Shown: piece by piece, positions 1 to 9,291 of the stretch
How positions within the stretch are numbered: the stretch's first letter is position 1
How the letters are laid out: every line of letters begins with the position of its first letter
Assembly (NCBI GenBank): GCA_963922205.1
Contig: CAWUHX010000206.1
Coordinates: 496,001 to 560,000, forward strand
Length of the DNA: 64,000 nt
Source of the DNA: Romanomermis culicivorax
Lineage: Eukaryota; Nematoda; Enoplea; Mermithida; Mermithidae
Direction: 5' to 3'
Made by a program: the position numbers and the translations under genes
The notes under the pieces: generated by a model
Databases searched by the model: none
The model's input: the letters and a program-made list of their open reading frames with translations, nothing else
Told to the model about the DNA's origin: nothing

Positions 1-680
1 ACATACACGTTTTGCTTTTGTCGGATTTACAGGTCGTACAGTAAACATATACGATTAATTTCTTCGTCGATTTATAGGTCGTACAGAAAACATATAGGTC
101 GATTTATAGGTCGCAAGGTTAAAAATGCATGTTCTAGAGTTACCGTAATTGTAGAATTACGGTAATTTTTCGATTATGGTAATAAATGTGTTACTGTGCG
201 TGGAAAAGGAAAATCAATGATGAACGTAAAAAGGAAAACTAAAATGAACAAAAAATGGAAAAGAAATAAAAAGTGATTGAGTGTAAAAACGGCTTCCCCT
301 CTGGGAAGAGGAAGCCCACAAAAATTTGCACCCCGGACCCCCTTTGTCAAAAGGGTGCCACCTGCAGGTGTAAATATATTTCGGAGGTCCCATTTTCTGA
401 ATGATCGTTCAAGTCAACAAATGTCAGAACGGTCAATCTGGTCAGTAATGGTCTGTTTAATGAGTAAAATCTCGAGAGAGTCATTACGTGATGAAACATT
501 ATCCTTACGGGTGCATGCGTATAAATTTTGATGTTCTGCCAAAAATGACCAAGAAGGTCTTTTATAAAAATGACCAGAGTGAGCTGGTCGTAAAAAGCAT
601 GTAGACAAATAAGGTCTTTTATAGAAAGAGGACCAAACGAGATGGTCCTAAAAAACGTACAGAAAATTTGACGACTTAAA
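1..680. repeat. Left terminal inverted repeat of the Polinton (outer tip outside window)
   Basis: Positions 1 to about 680 match the reverse complement of about 16440-17119, with only scattered substitutions by eye over the compared 277-660 stretch. The similarity fades near 680. The outer part contains repeats of a GTCGATTTATAGGTCGTACAG-like unit. The right TIR continues about 100 bp past the point matching position 1, so that much of the left end is missing from the window. Confidence 0.92.
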
Positions 681-779
681 AAAATCTTTACGTATCAAAA
701 ATTTTTAATTCAATGCAACATGCTATTTTATTATAAAACTTTTGAAACACTATTTTATTTTTGTTTATCACTAAAATAT

Positions 780-1160
780 TGTAGTCTAAAAACAAAAATA
801 ATAACGTGAACAAAAAATGGAAAACATAAAAGAAAGAATTCATTTATAAAATTGACCCCCTCCGCCCACGGAGGAAGTCCTTCAAAAAACGCGCCCTCGG
901 GCTCCAAAATAAGAGGTGCGCCATCTGCAGGTTCACAGAAAAGTGAAGTGGAAGCCCTGCATACTGAACGATCGTCCAAATTAGAACGGTCTTTTAGATC
1001 AGAATGCTTAATTCCACATATAAAAACTCTAAGAGTCTATAAAACTTGAAACATTATTCCTACGGGTTTATACTTATAAAGCCGTAAATGATCAAATTCT
1101 TTTATAGAAAAATGACCCAAAAGAGTGGGTATAAAGCGCATGTAGAAAAGTGAACAGTTG
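780..1160. repeat. Second, diverged copy of the inner TIR unit (left side)
   Basis: This block repeats the order of motifs found at about 277-660: a GC-rich stretch with 'ccgcccacggagg', 'catctgcaggt', 'tgaacgatcgt', 'gaaacattattcctacggg' and 'cttttatagaaaaatgacc'. It is much more diverged than the TIR copy. Its counterpart is 15935-16440 on the right. Short (aaaag)n microsatellite DNA follows at 1214-1260. Confidence 0.7.
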
Positions 1161-1675
1161 AGATGAAAAATATTCTAAATGTAAAAAATAATTGATACCT
1201 CAAAAATATTTGAAGAAAAGAAAAGAAAAGAAAAGAAAAAGAAAAAGAAAAAAGAAAAGAACTAAATCATCAATACATGAACGTTATTCTACGTATCGGA
1301 AATTAATACATTATATTAGATGATTTACGTAGGTAGATGCGGTTTTGTATACAGAGTGTTTCCCAGAGCAAACATAGAAAGGTTAGACAGGTGAAGCCAT
1401 TTAGATCATAAAACCAATTAGAAATGCTAGAAAAGGTCAAAGGTTCTATAAAACACGGTAGCAAGAGACGCTTTACCAAAATCATTAAGATGGTGATTAT
1501 TGTTATTTTGATAGTTTTCTAGAATAACCTAGAGCCTAAAACCTTTAAAGAGACGCAATACCAAAACAATTAAGATGGTGATTATTGTTATTTTGATAGA
1601 ACCTTCAAAGAAAAACCGAAAAGATTCAACCAAAAAGCAGAAAAAACCGGAAAAGGTTTAATGAGGGTAAAGAGG

Positions 1676-1683
1676 TATAAATA
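1676..1683 (+). promoter_or_regulatory. TATA box of the GC-rich spliced gene
   Basis: The sequence TATAAATA lies 65-72 bp before the ATG at 1748. The spacing suits a TATA-driven start around 1705-1735. It sits just inside the inner TIR duplication and supports the downstream plus-strand gene. Confidence 0.5.
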
Positions 1684-1747
1684 GAAAAAATAGAAGAAGA
1701 AGAACCATTCTTATTTTTGTACTTGCGCGCGACACCCGAGACTACCA

Positions 1748-2173
1748 ATGGAAGCCGTTTTCGTTACGTTTATTTCGACGTTGAGAGCCGCCTACGAGGC
1801 TTACGGTACATTGATTTTACAAATATTTTGAATTAAAAATTAATATGTATACTATTTCATTATTATTAATTTAGAGCCATTTTTAACGACGGCCGACATT
1901 GACGCGTGGGCGTCCGTCTTCTGGGAGGAGGCCTCGACGGACTTCAAGAGCTGGTGGAAAAGCCAGCGAGGGGTTGAATATCCGGCTAGACAGAAACCCT
2001 TTTGGGGTTTCATGAAACGTCTACGCCGGATGTTTGAAAACCCTTCGCTGGTCGACGGTCACCTAGCCTCGCACCTGTGGAATATCCTCCCACCAGGTGC
2101 GAGGGCTGAATGGGAAAACGCCGACGGTCGCTACGTCGAGGAGAGGGTAAAACTAGTGCTGCCGCGTTTCTAG
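1748..2173 (+). CDS. Unrecognised small spliced Polinton cargo gene
   Basis: I do not recognise the product. The ATG at 1748 opens exon 1 (1748-1805). An intron of 69 bp (1806-1874, gt...ag) joins it in frame to exon 2 (from 1875), which stays open to a TAG at 2171, giving 118 residues. The TAG overlaps a perfect donor gtaagt at 2173. If that donor is used, an acceptor at 2537-2538 leads to a third GC-rich exon (2539-2608, alanine-rich, stop TAA at 2606) and a 141-residue product. The protein is rich in Trp, Arg and Glu (for example FWEEASTDFKSWWKSQRG). The coding part is clearly GC-rich and ends codons in G/C, unlike all neighbouring Polinton genes, which suggests separate acquisition. A TATA box lies 65 bp upstream. 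Coding potential is supported only by frame, splice signals and composition. Confidence 0.6.
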
Positions 2174-3087
2174 TAAGTTCAGATGTTATAGTTAAAACAC
2201 GTAGTAGACATATAAATTTTATATTTAATGAGAGTAAAATTATTATAAGCTTTTACTACAACTGCAACATGTTACAGATTTCTAATTCATGTATATTAAT
2301 GTATGGTATATAGCTGAGTTGTCTAAAACTTGACAAAGAACATTTCTAGAATATTCTAGAAGCTTTCAATTATTTACACGATTTATACGATAAAATTTTA
2401 CGATAAAATAAAGGCTATTGATAGATCTTGTACCTATTACTTAGCAGTTAATTGATATATTAGAGTAAAAATTTTTGTTTAACTAAAATAGTTATTAAAA
2501 TTTGTAAAAATTTTAGTGGATACGCCTGAAACTTTTAGCGTGGGGGGTGCGACGGCGGCGGCGGCGGCGAAGGCGAGTGCATATATGTATATTTTATTTT
2601 GTTTTTAAATTTTGTATATATGTATAATTTATTCTATTTTGTTTTAAATTTTGTATATATTTTGTTTCAAATAAATTAAATTGAATTAAAATTAATAAAA
2701 TTTTTTATTTATTGCGTTTAATAGTAAAGATAGTTTCTTTAGAGTTCTACTATGAGTGTGTGTGTGTATGTGTCAACTTCGGGAATATAAAAAAGGGTTT
2801 ACTGTAGTCAGATATTTAGAGATGTACGAGTAAACGATATGTAGAGAATATGCACAAACAGGTCTTAGGGTAAAAAGAACGTACAAGATAATTACGTAGC
2901 ACTGTAGAATTAAAGGAGAAAATAAAGGAAAGGAGGAGTAATAAAAGGAAGTTCATTTATAATTAGGAATAAATTAAAAGAATATTTCTAAACAATACCT
3001 AAAGAGAAGGAGTGTATAAACAACAACTATAAGTGATTTTTTTATTATAAAAAAATGAGATGAAATGTACATATAAATATAACGTAT
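2174..3087. other. AT-rich region downstream of cargo gene and capsid gene
   Basis: Apart from the possible third exon at 2539-2608 I see no coding sequence. A short tandem duplication of a 'tatatgtataatttattttgttttaaattttg'-like unit lies at 2581-2665, and a TG-rich run at 2755-2770. The region would hold the convergent 3' ends of the plus-strand cargo gene and the minus-strand capsid gene. Confidence 0.5.
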
Positions 3088-4485
3088 TTAAATACTATAA
3101 TCTGTAAAGGTTTCACGATTTTTATCAATCATTACGAGAGAGTCAAATTCTGCGTATATAAGTGCTTCAATACCGCCATCTGGTATATCCTCTCCAAAAT
3201 TCATCTGTAAACTAGTGGTTCCTTCACGTACGAGTTCCCAAAAATTACCATCCATACCGCAAGGAGTCAAATCAAAAACAACAACCGTGTTATGCGTTGT
3301 AAAAGAATTTCGAGTAATTTCATTACCCTTGTTATCTGTACCGATTCCTACACCCTTAAATAATTGTACAAAAGTGCACAAATATTTGTTTTCTTTAAAA
3401 TTTAGCATATATGGTGTTGTAGGTAAGGTTGTAGTGCCACTTGTTATTTTAATCTCGTTTAATCCGAAATGCTTAAAATTGAAGGGGCTCTGATAATAAT
3501 CACCCCTAGCAGCCGAACCATCAACAAGCGCCACAATGAGACGACGAGGTAAAGGACCTGTGAACAATGAGTTCAGTGGAGCTGAGCGACGACTAGTTGT
3601 TATGTATAGACTTGTAACATGACATCGACGAATAGGGTATTTTGCAGCTGTATTTTGTAACATGGATTCAATAGCTAGATTGATATTATCCGCAACTTCA
3701 ACTTTTTTAATAAATAGAGACATGCTTTTAACTTCAATTTTATAAGCTTCGTTGTCAGTAGATATAAATTTTTGCAAGCAAAAATCATCTCTATGTCTGT
3801 ATAAATCAATTTTCAAAGTACATTGATTCAATAGAAAACGTTCTTGCATAAATAGATCGGCGTGTATAGGAGCCATTAATTCAACAACTGCACTATTTTT
3901 GAACATCTGAACTCTTTCCAAAGCACCCTTGTTTTTCTTTATATCGAGAACATCGCCATTTTCAAAAGCATAACCAGCAGCTGCAACATGTGTCGACTTA
4001 GCATCACGACCATAGTTCAATTCCGTTTCCAAATAAGATCTGTAAGCGTATCTATCCCCACTGAAATGTTAAAATGTTAAAATTAAAAAAGGTAAACATA
4101 CATTTAATTATAAAACTTACCTGTCAGATATTAATTTTCCATTTAAGTACATCTTGATCTGTTTAAAAAATGTTTTCCCGATCAAATTAATTGGTGCTAC
4201 AACATTTCCAGTAAGATTATTGTTGGCGTCTGCTGTTAAAGTGCAAGCAGCGCCATTAGCTTTCGTAATTCGAATAGTAAAATATATAAAATTTTTTGAT
4301 AAGTCCAACATATATGAATCAGGTGAAATAACAAACTCGTAAGGTCCTTCATTAGTACAAGGATTTTGTAACTGAATTTCAGACCAAAAACTTCTACGAA
4401 TAGCAACTTGCGTTGGAGGTACGGTAAATAAATCTAACTCCGTTTTACTACTAGGAGACGATGCAGCATCAATAAATTTACTCAT
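3088..4485 (-). CDS. Polinton major capsid protein (double jelly-roll, F54H12.2-like)
   Basis: Main structural protein expected to form the icosahedral shell. Two exons on the minus strand: 4485-4121 and 4060-3088. The 60-bp intron has donor gtaagt and acceptor ttcag, and removing it keeps one frame of 445 residues. The start is the ATG at 4483-4485. The family is recognised from the N-terminal part (LDLFTVPPTQVAIRRSFWSE, DSYMLDLSKNFIYFTIRI) and the C-terminal part (YQSPFNFKHFGLNEIKI, VVVFDLTPCGMDGNFWEL), which match the arthropod and nematode proteins annotated F54H12.2-like, known to be Maverick capsids. The ATG overlaps the stop of the upstream gene as ATGA. No damage is visible. The jelly-roll fold is known for the family and not visible here. 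Confidence 0.9.
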
Positions 4486-5018
4486 TTTGAATAGATATCC
4501 TTGAAACCGACTACTCTACGTGGAGTCTTTTTTAAGAATGAGGAACGTCGTTTCAGGTGTTTACGTTTATGTTGTTTTTGATGTTGATGTTGTTGACGCT
4601 GACCATCATTTAACTTTTTATTGCTTTTTATATGTATCGTAGAATTTATATGTTTACGCTTCCCTAAACCTTTTCCTTTATGAATGCGCTCGCCTGTTTC
4701 GTGTAATAAGCTACCAGCTGCGTTTCGTCCATGCTCGGCAACACTTTCTTTAAAAGAATGACCTTCTACAACATCACCTGCAATTTTGGAACCTGCAGCA
4801 AGTGCATGCTTTCCTGCAGATTTTAACAAAGGCATAGCTAGACGCCACAAACTCTTAAAAAAATTACCAACTCCAGCTCCTTGATGTCTATAATAATACG
4901 GGTATGCTGCTCGAAAACCTTCTAAACTACCACCTAATTGAAATTGATTATCTTGAATACTATGTTGATAAATTTTGATCCAGTAATCAACGGTTTCAGG
5001 AATAAATACGGTATGCAT
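4482..5018 (-). CDS. Polinton small basic protein with amphipathic segment, core/pVI-like
   Basis: 178 residues from an ATG at 5016-5018. The middle (about residues 45-85) contains GVGNFFKSLWRLAMPLLKSA followed by a Gly/Ala-rich helix-like stretch, a pattern repeatedly found next to Polinton capsid genes. The C-terminal half is very basic and rich in Gln, His, Lys and Arg, as expected for a DNA- or capsid-interior-binding protein. It lies directly upstream of the major capsid gene with a 4-bp ATGA overlap, so the two are probably expressed together. A role like the minor core or membrane-active proteins of adenovirus is only an analogy. I do not claim homology. Confidence 0.65.
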   Translation of the reverse strand: MHTVFIPETVDYWIKIYQHSIQDNQFQLGGSLEGFRAAYPYYYRHQGAGVGNFFKSLWRLAMPLLKSAGKHALAAGSKIAGDVVEGHSFKESVAEHGRNAAGSLLHETGERIHKGKGLGKRKHINSTIHIKSNKKLNDGQRQQHQHQKQHKRKHLKRRSSFLKKTPRRVVGFKDIYSK

Positions 5019-5152
5019 ATTTTGCTTTGAAAATTAAAAGGAACAACAGCTAAATGAATTAATTAATTAAGAGCGTTTGCGAAAATTCAACCTGACGACA
5101 ACGTGTCCAAATGCAAATGAATGAATGAGTAAATAAAAATTTGATACTATGC

Positions 5153-6073
5153 TTATAGGAATAAAGGAGTACGTCGCCGAAAATGTAATTTAACTATAAC
5201 ATTCCCAAACTGAAAGGGTATAAGCTCATTCATACTGTTTTTTATATTAATCTCGAGTACTGTAATTTCTTTCAATTGAATTGGTATATAGTGAGGTGTT
5301 TCATATAAACGACTCACATTATCTTTGTATTTTCCCTGAACATTTACTATACGTAAAAGCGGCGCTAAAGTATTTCCAACAATCTGATTTTCAATAATAT
5401 TACAGTAAACATAAAAATTCTGTAAATCATTCAAATTTGGTGGTTGAATACCTAACATGTATAAATGATTAGTTCCAGGCTCGGCAAGAAAAACAGCTTT
5501 GGATGGTGGAATATGTGTGTTAGAATTTTTTGGAGGTTTCTCTCCAACAGTATATAAGTTAATATTCACAGCTCTATTTAAAAAATCATCAGCAGTTGCA
5601 TAGGCCTCAGTATTGGTAGCGCCAAATCCGAGAAGCTCCATTAATCGTTTGCTTATTTCGATTTTACGTAAGATTGTACCACTTTTTATTTTCGAATTAA
5701 CTAATCCTCTACTATGTTCATCGTATGAAAACATGATTTCCATGTTAGTTCCGGCAATAGCTGCTCCAACTTTTGCATTCAACTCTTCAATTAATTCAGA
5801 TATGGTAAAGTAATGTTTTTCAAAAACTATTACTTTAATTTTTTTGACCTTATTTCCAATACCATCCGTAGTTAACGTTATTACATTATCTCCACCATGA
5901 TTGGTAAATGTAGCCCAACTATAGGGGTATATTATTTCACTTAGTCCTACCTCCCAGCTTCCATCTAGTTTTAAACGGTAAGGTAGATGGGCTGAAAAAT
6001 CAGAGGGTTTGTTTCCATTTTTGCTATTACTAGGTAATGTGATATAAAATTGATCTTCAAAGGTTGTTATTAT
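5153..6073 (-). CDS. Polinton minor capsid (penton-like) protein, start codon unclear
   Basis: The frame is open from the codon after a TAA at 6074-6076 down to the stop at 5153, about 306 codons. It begins with FYITLPSNSK and then SWEVGLSEIIYPYSWATF, which match the usual N-terminus of Polinton penton proteins, so the real protein starts close to position 6058. No ATG is present there: the first ATG-like start in frame is a TTG at 5780-5782, far inside the conserved N-terminal part. The protein may gain its ATG by splicing from an upstream leader, start at a non-ATG codon, or carry a mutation. Neighbours: it overlaps the end of the two-TM gene (stop at 6057) and precedes the core-like gene by about 130 bp. 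The expected fold for the family is a single jelly roll. Confidence 0.8.
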   Translation of the reverse strand: MITTFEDQFYITLPSNSKNGNKPSDFSAHLPYRLKLDGSWEVGLSEIIYPYSWATFTNHGGDNVITLTTDGIGNKVKKIKVIVFEKHYFTISELIEELNAKVGAAIAGTNMEIMFSYDEHSRGLVNSKIKSGTILRKIEISKRLMELLGFGATNTEAYATADDFLNRAVNINLYTVGEKPPKNSNTHIPPSKAVFLAEPGTNHLYMLGIQPPNLNDLQNFYVYCNIIENQIVGNTLAPLLRIVNVQGKYKDNVSRLYETPHYIPIQLKEITVLEINIKNSMNELIPFQFGNVIVKLHFRRRTPLFL

Positions 6074-6365
6074 TTATAATGTTGTTTGCTGTTGCTATAG
6101 GTACGGTCTTCAATGAATTAGATGACTGTAATACGGTCGGTACGGGGCTAGGTAATAAATATCCTATACAAGCGCACAAAAGACCAACCCACAATTGTGT
6201 ATTATTATTGTAGAGAGATAAATTTATTATAGCTGTAATGACTACAATGTATATTAGTATGACCTGACTGAAGAAAACCACTTCGTTTCGAGGTAGACGT
6301 TTTCCAAAAAACTCCCAAACGCTAATGCAAGACGTTTCTGAATGCGGACTATTACTACTATCCAT
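6057..6365 (-). CDS. Polinton two-transmembrane small protein
   Basis: 102 residues from the ATG at 6363-6365. After an N-terminal soluble part ending in KRLPRNEVVFF, two hydrophobic segments follow (about residues 31-50 and 57-72: ILIYIVVITAIINLSLY and LWVGLLCACIGYLLPSP). The motif R-L-P-x-x-E-x-V-F-F-x-Q-x-I-L-I-x-I-V-V and the final IGYLLPSP are typical of a small membrane protein found next to penton genes in many Polintons. Its function is not known to me. Its end overlaps the open frame of the minor capsid gene in another frame. Two copies of a GGCGGAGCTA motif lie just upstream. Confidence 0.7.
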   Translation of the reverse strand: MDSSNSPHSETSCISVWEFFGKRLPRNEVVFFSQVILIYIVVITAIINLSLYNNNTQLWVGLLCACIGYLLPSPVPTVLQSSNSLKTVPIATANNIINNNNL

Positions 6366-6420
6366 TTCAAAATCAAAAATTTTTATTTAACAACTAAACA
6401 CTCAGTTATAAATTTATAAA

Positions 6421-6480
6421 AAGGCGGAGCTACTAAAATAACCAATAAAATTATACAAAAATATGAAGGAGGCGGAGCTA
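6421..6480 (-). promoter_or_regulatory. Repeated GGCGGAGCTA motif upstream of the two-TM gene
   Basis: Two copies of ggcggagcta (6423-6433 and 6471-6480) lie in the only sizeable gap of the capsid cluster (6366-6531), upstream of the gene at 6365. Read on the minus strand they are TAGCTCCGCC. Similar motifs stand upstream of the first minus-strand gene at 10371-10510. A promoter or activator site for late genes is an inference. Confidence 0.45.
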
Positions 6481-6531
6481 TCAAAGTGAAGTAAAATTTA
6501 TATATAAATACATATAGAAGGAGTTAACTTT

Positions 6532-7023
6532 TTACAAACGTGTACATAATTTATTTCGCAAGTGACCTTTTACAGAAAATTTACAATGAAAAAACTTACA
6601 AATCAATCTATCATTATAAACAAAATTTGTGTTACTGAAACTTTTAAACATTTTATACATAGGAACATGTCGCACTTTATAATACAAAAAATATAAAGTA
6701 TATATACCACAAACCCTACTATTAAAATTTTGTAAATGTTTCTTATTTGTATATATTATTAAAGCATTTTTGTTAATATAATTTATAAAAGCAGGAATAA
6801 CTGGTGGTAAGCCATAAGAATCAAAATAATATACAGAGTTAGCATTATCGAAATACATAGCTATCCAATGACTTCCTTTTTGAAAAGATGTATCGGTGTT
6901 TGCAATTAAAGCCGCAAGTCTTTTAACTATCTTCGGTAGAGTATCGCAAGCAAAAACTCCTAAAAAATTTTGTGATAATAGCTCATCTTGTTGAGCATAA
7001 TATGTCAATTCAAAGTTGTTCAT
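6532..7023 (-). CDS. Adenain-like cysteine protease (Polinton PRO)
   Basis: Maturation protease expected to process capsid proteins. 163 residues, ATG at 7021-7023. The catalytic set of the adenovirus protease family is visible in order: His52 (GSHWIAMYF), Asp68 ([10 protein letters not shown]), Gln98 and Cys105 ([12 protein letters not shown]). The Gln-to-Cys spacing of seven equals that in adenain. Length fits the family, and no damage is seen. Its start overlaps the integrase stop by 14 bp, so both probably share transcripts. Confidence 0.9.
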   Translation of the reverse strand: MNNFELTYYAQQDELLSQNFLGVFACDTLPKIVKRLAALIANTDTSFQKGSHWIAMYFDNANSVYYFDSYGLPPVIPAFINYINKNALIIYTNKKHLQNFNSRVCGIYTLYFLYYKVRHVPMYKMFKSFSNTNFVYNDRLICKFFHCKFSVKGHLRNKLCTRL

Positions 7024-8122
7024 CGTAATCGTCGTCGTCGTCGTCGTTTTGTATATCCTTTTCTAAAATCCAACTGTTGAATTTTTCAGGATAACCCCAC
7101 CACTTCACAAGTACTCTATTCTGACCATCTGGTAATTGTTTAGTCTTCAAAACCTTTTCAATTTTGTATTCTTTGATATTAGGATTAAAATCGATTTTCT
7201 GTAGTTCTTTTTCATAAAAACGTCCTTCTATATCTTCGCCTTCCAGATCTTGAATTGTATAAAGTATATGATTTCGGGTCTTCACAACATGTTTTACTTT
7301 GAAAACTTCTTCACTCCATTGAGGTAAATAACCTTTGTCAAATACACCTCTATGTTTACTAATTCGCACGTAATCTCCTATATCAATCTTAGGCTTTCTA
7401 GTGTATAATCTTTCAGGGTAGAGTCTTTGCCATATAATTTTTTCGTTAGAATAATCTACATTAATAGGTTTTTCCTTAATAGATCTATGAACAGAGTGAT
7501 TGTAGTTGTAAACAACTGCGGGTAAAATATCAATCCATTTATAAGTGGTAAACTCTGTAAAATATTTAAATAATTTAGTTTTTAAAGTTCTATTAAACCG
7601 TTCCACTATTGAACATTTAATGTCTTCGTTTTGAGAAGTAAAAAAATGTATATCGTTAGTTTTCAATAATTTTTGGAAATCTTTGTTGACAAATTCTTTT
7701 CCTTTATCGCTGCGCACTCTCCAAGGGATTCGACCTCTTTTTAAAATATTTTGAAAAGCATCGCAAACATTCTTTGAGTGTTTTGATTTTAAGGGTTCAA
7801 CCCATGCGTATTTACTTAATACATCTATACATGTAAGCATAAATTTGTATCCATCGTTAAAATCTGCTAAAGAAGACATATCTGCCAAATCAATTTCCCA
7901 TTGTTGATCCATAGCTGTAACATAAATACGATTACGTGAAAATTTTTTGTTGACTTGTTTATGTAGAGTATAACTATCTTGTTTTGAAAGCCAATCTTTA
8001 ACATTTTTACGTGTAATTGTTTTACGGTGCTTTCTAGCTTCAGCATATAATTTTTCAATACTAGAAAAAGCTGAGGGATTTCCGTGTAAATTTTTGAATA
8101 ATTTCGAAAGTAAGGTGTTCAT
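7010..8122 (-). CDS. Polinton integrase with DDE core and chromodomain
   Basis: Catalyses insertion of the element. I chose the ATG at 8120-8122 (370 residues) because it lies 4 bp after the upstream stop. An in-frame start at 8257 would overlap the neighbour extensively. The rve core shows Asp78 (WEIDLADM), Asp139 (VRSDKGKEF) and Glu174 ([11 protein letters not shown]). The N-terminal region has the Polinton pattern [12 protein letters not shown] rather than a clear HHCC finger. A C-terminal chromodomain (about residues 319-356: [24 protein letters not shown]) suggests targeting to modified chromatin. The protein ends in an acidic Asp run. No stop or frameshift is seen. Confidence 0.93.
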   Translation of the reverse strand: MNTLLSKLFKNLHGNPSAFSSIEKLYAEARKHRKTITRKNVKDWLSKQDSYTLHKQVNKKFSRNRIYVTAMDQQWEIDLADMSSLADFNDGYKFMLTCIDVLSKYAWVEPLKSKHSKNVCDAFQNILKRGRIPWRVRSDKGKEFVNKDFQKLLKTNDIHFFTSQNEDIKCSIVERFNRTLKTKLFKYFTEFTTYKWIDILPAVVYNYNHSVHRSIKEKPINVDYSNEKIIWQRLYPERLYTRKPKIDIGDYVRISKHRGVFDKGYLPQWSEEVFKVKHVVKTRNHILYTIQDLEGEDIEGRFYEKELQKIDFNPNIKEYKIEKVLKTKQLPDGQNRVLVKWWGYPEKFNSWILEKDIQNDDDDDDYDEQL

Positions 8123-8126
8123 CGCT

Positions 8127-8984
8127 CTAGTACAAAGGAGTATACTGTCTAAGTGCTCTAGCTTTGCGCCGTATCTTCTTTTCTGTCGAGTTTCCTTTAT
8201 TAAAGAATGAATCGTCTTTGATATCTTCCTCGGCACCACTTGAAAATAAATCAACACCTTTCACAAGTGGTTTATTCAACCGCTTGACACTACTAACTGC
8301 ATGATCATCTGATTCTTCCGGAGGTGTATGGTAGGAGAGTTTCCGAGGTAAAGTGAATAACATTTTACGTAATGGGTTTCCTATAGCCTCTAATGGTACA
8401 TTATATTTTTTCAAAGCATTAACAAACTCATCTACTCCAAGCGTTTGCGTAATTTTTGAACGTTTACGAGACAAATCATGTAATAAATCAATAATATGTG
8501 ATCCTTCAATTAATTTTCCATCAATTAATACTTCACCTTGCTTATTAACATTTATACTAGGGTTACGTCGCACATGCTCCAATAATAAGGATGCCGAGCG
8601 TTTAAACTGTTTAGGAATACCGCTAAGTAACTTTTCATCGTTCAACCAATTTTTTTCTTTTTGTTTCAAATCGTCACTATCCTTCTCATCTTCTTCGTTA
8701 TCAATAACTTTTTGTTTTAAAATCACTGTAGTAGGTTGAGCCTTTTCATGTTCAAAAGTTAAATATTGTGAAAATAGTTGCGAGTACATTTTGTATTGTT
8801 CTTCAGGTGTTAACGTATTATCTTTCAAAATGCGCTCTAGCTCGTTACGATACATGTCAACTTGCTTAGCTATACCTGTCTTTTCATTTGAACTCGTCGT
8901 CGTCGAAGAAGAAGAAACCTGAGAGTTATTCAGTTTATTCAGAACCTTCTGAGGTATAAGAGCAAATTTATTAGCAAATTTCAT
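8127..8984 (-). CDS. Polinton conserved protein of unknown function (PX-like)
   Basis: 285 residues from the ATG at 8982-8984. The frame also has an upstream TTG, which I reject. The N-terminus MKFANKFALIPQ, the block NELERILKDNTLTPEEQYKMY and the later IPKQFKRSASLLLEHVR / GEVLIDGKLIEGSHIIDLLHDL match a protein found beside integrase in many Polintons. Its role is not established to my knowledge. The middle part is acidic and probably disordered. It lies 4 bp upstream of integrase and 1 bp downstream of the next small gene, which implies a shared transcript. Confidence 0.75.
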   Translation of the reverse strand: MKFANKFALIPQKVLNKLNNSQVSSSSTTTSSNEKTGIAKQVDMYRNELERILKDNTLTPEEQYKMYSQLFSQYLTFEHEKAQPTTVILKQKVIDNEEDEKDSDDLKQKEKNWLNDEKLLSGIPKQFKRSASLLLEHVRRNPSINVNKQGEVLIDGKLIEGSHIIDLLHDLSRKRSKITQTLGVDEFVNALKKYNVPLEAIGNPLRKMLFTLPRKLSYHTPPEESDDHAVSSVKRLNKPLVKGVDLFSSGAEEDIKDDSFFNKGNSTEKKIRRKARALRQYTPLY

Positions 8985-8985
8985 T

Positions 8986-9291
8986 CTATAATAATTTCTC
9001 TGTAACAAAACTTGCTGATGTAGATAATAAAACAGGTAGTACTAGAGGTAAAAATGCTCCACCACTTTGAACAATTCTTACACGTTTATTATGTAAATCT
9101 TTTTTCTTGTTTTTTTCGTGTCTAGTAGCTAAACCTCTGAGCAATAATTTATGTTTGGCCAATTTCTTTTTAAAGTTTGAATTAATAGGAATATTACCGT
9201 TCAAAATGTTCAAACAAATTTCACATATACAACAGATCAAATCGGGGGAAGAATGTTGAAGAAGAGCACATCTTTGAACACGTCTTTTCAT
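8986..9291 (-). CDS. Polinton small conserved protein, basic with hydrophobic C-terminus
   Basis: About 101 residues from the ATG at 9289-9291. The frame extends further upstream but would overlap the next gene more. The order CLNILNGNIPINSNFKKKLAKHK, a basic middle (HEKNKKKDLHNKRVRIV) and QSGGAFLPLVLPVLLSTSAS is typical of a short Polinton protein that precedes the PX-like gene. The C-terminal hydrophobic stretch could be a membrane anchor. Function unknown. It overlaps the C-terminal end of the two-exon gene by 71 bp in another frame. Confidence 0.7.
   Translation of the reverse strand: MKRRVQRCALLQHSSPDLICCICEICLNILNGNIPINSNFKKKLAKHKLLLRGLATRHEKNKKKDLHNKRVRIVQSGGAFLPLVLPVLLSTSASFVTEKLL

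Noticed and set aside
277-1049. Open frames of 60-85 codons in the left TIR
   Set aside because: They mirror frames in the right TIR on both strands and follow from the repeat sequence; no start context or domain.
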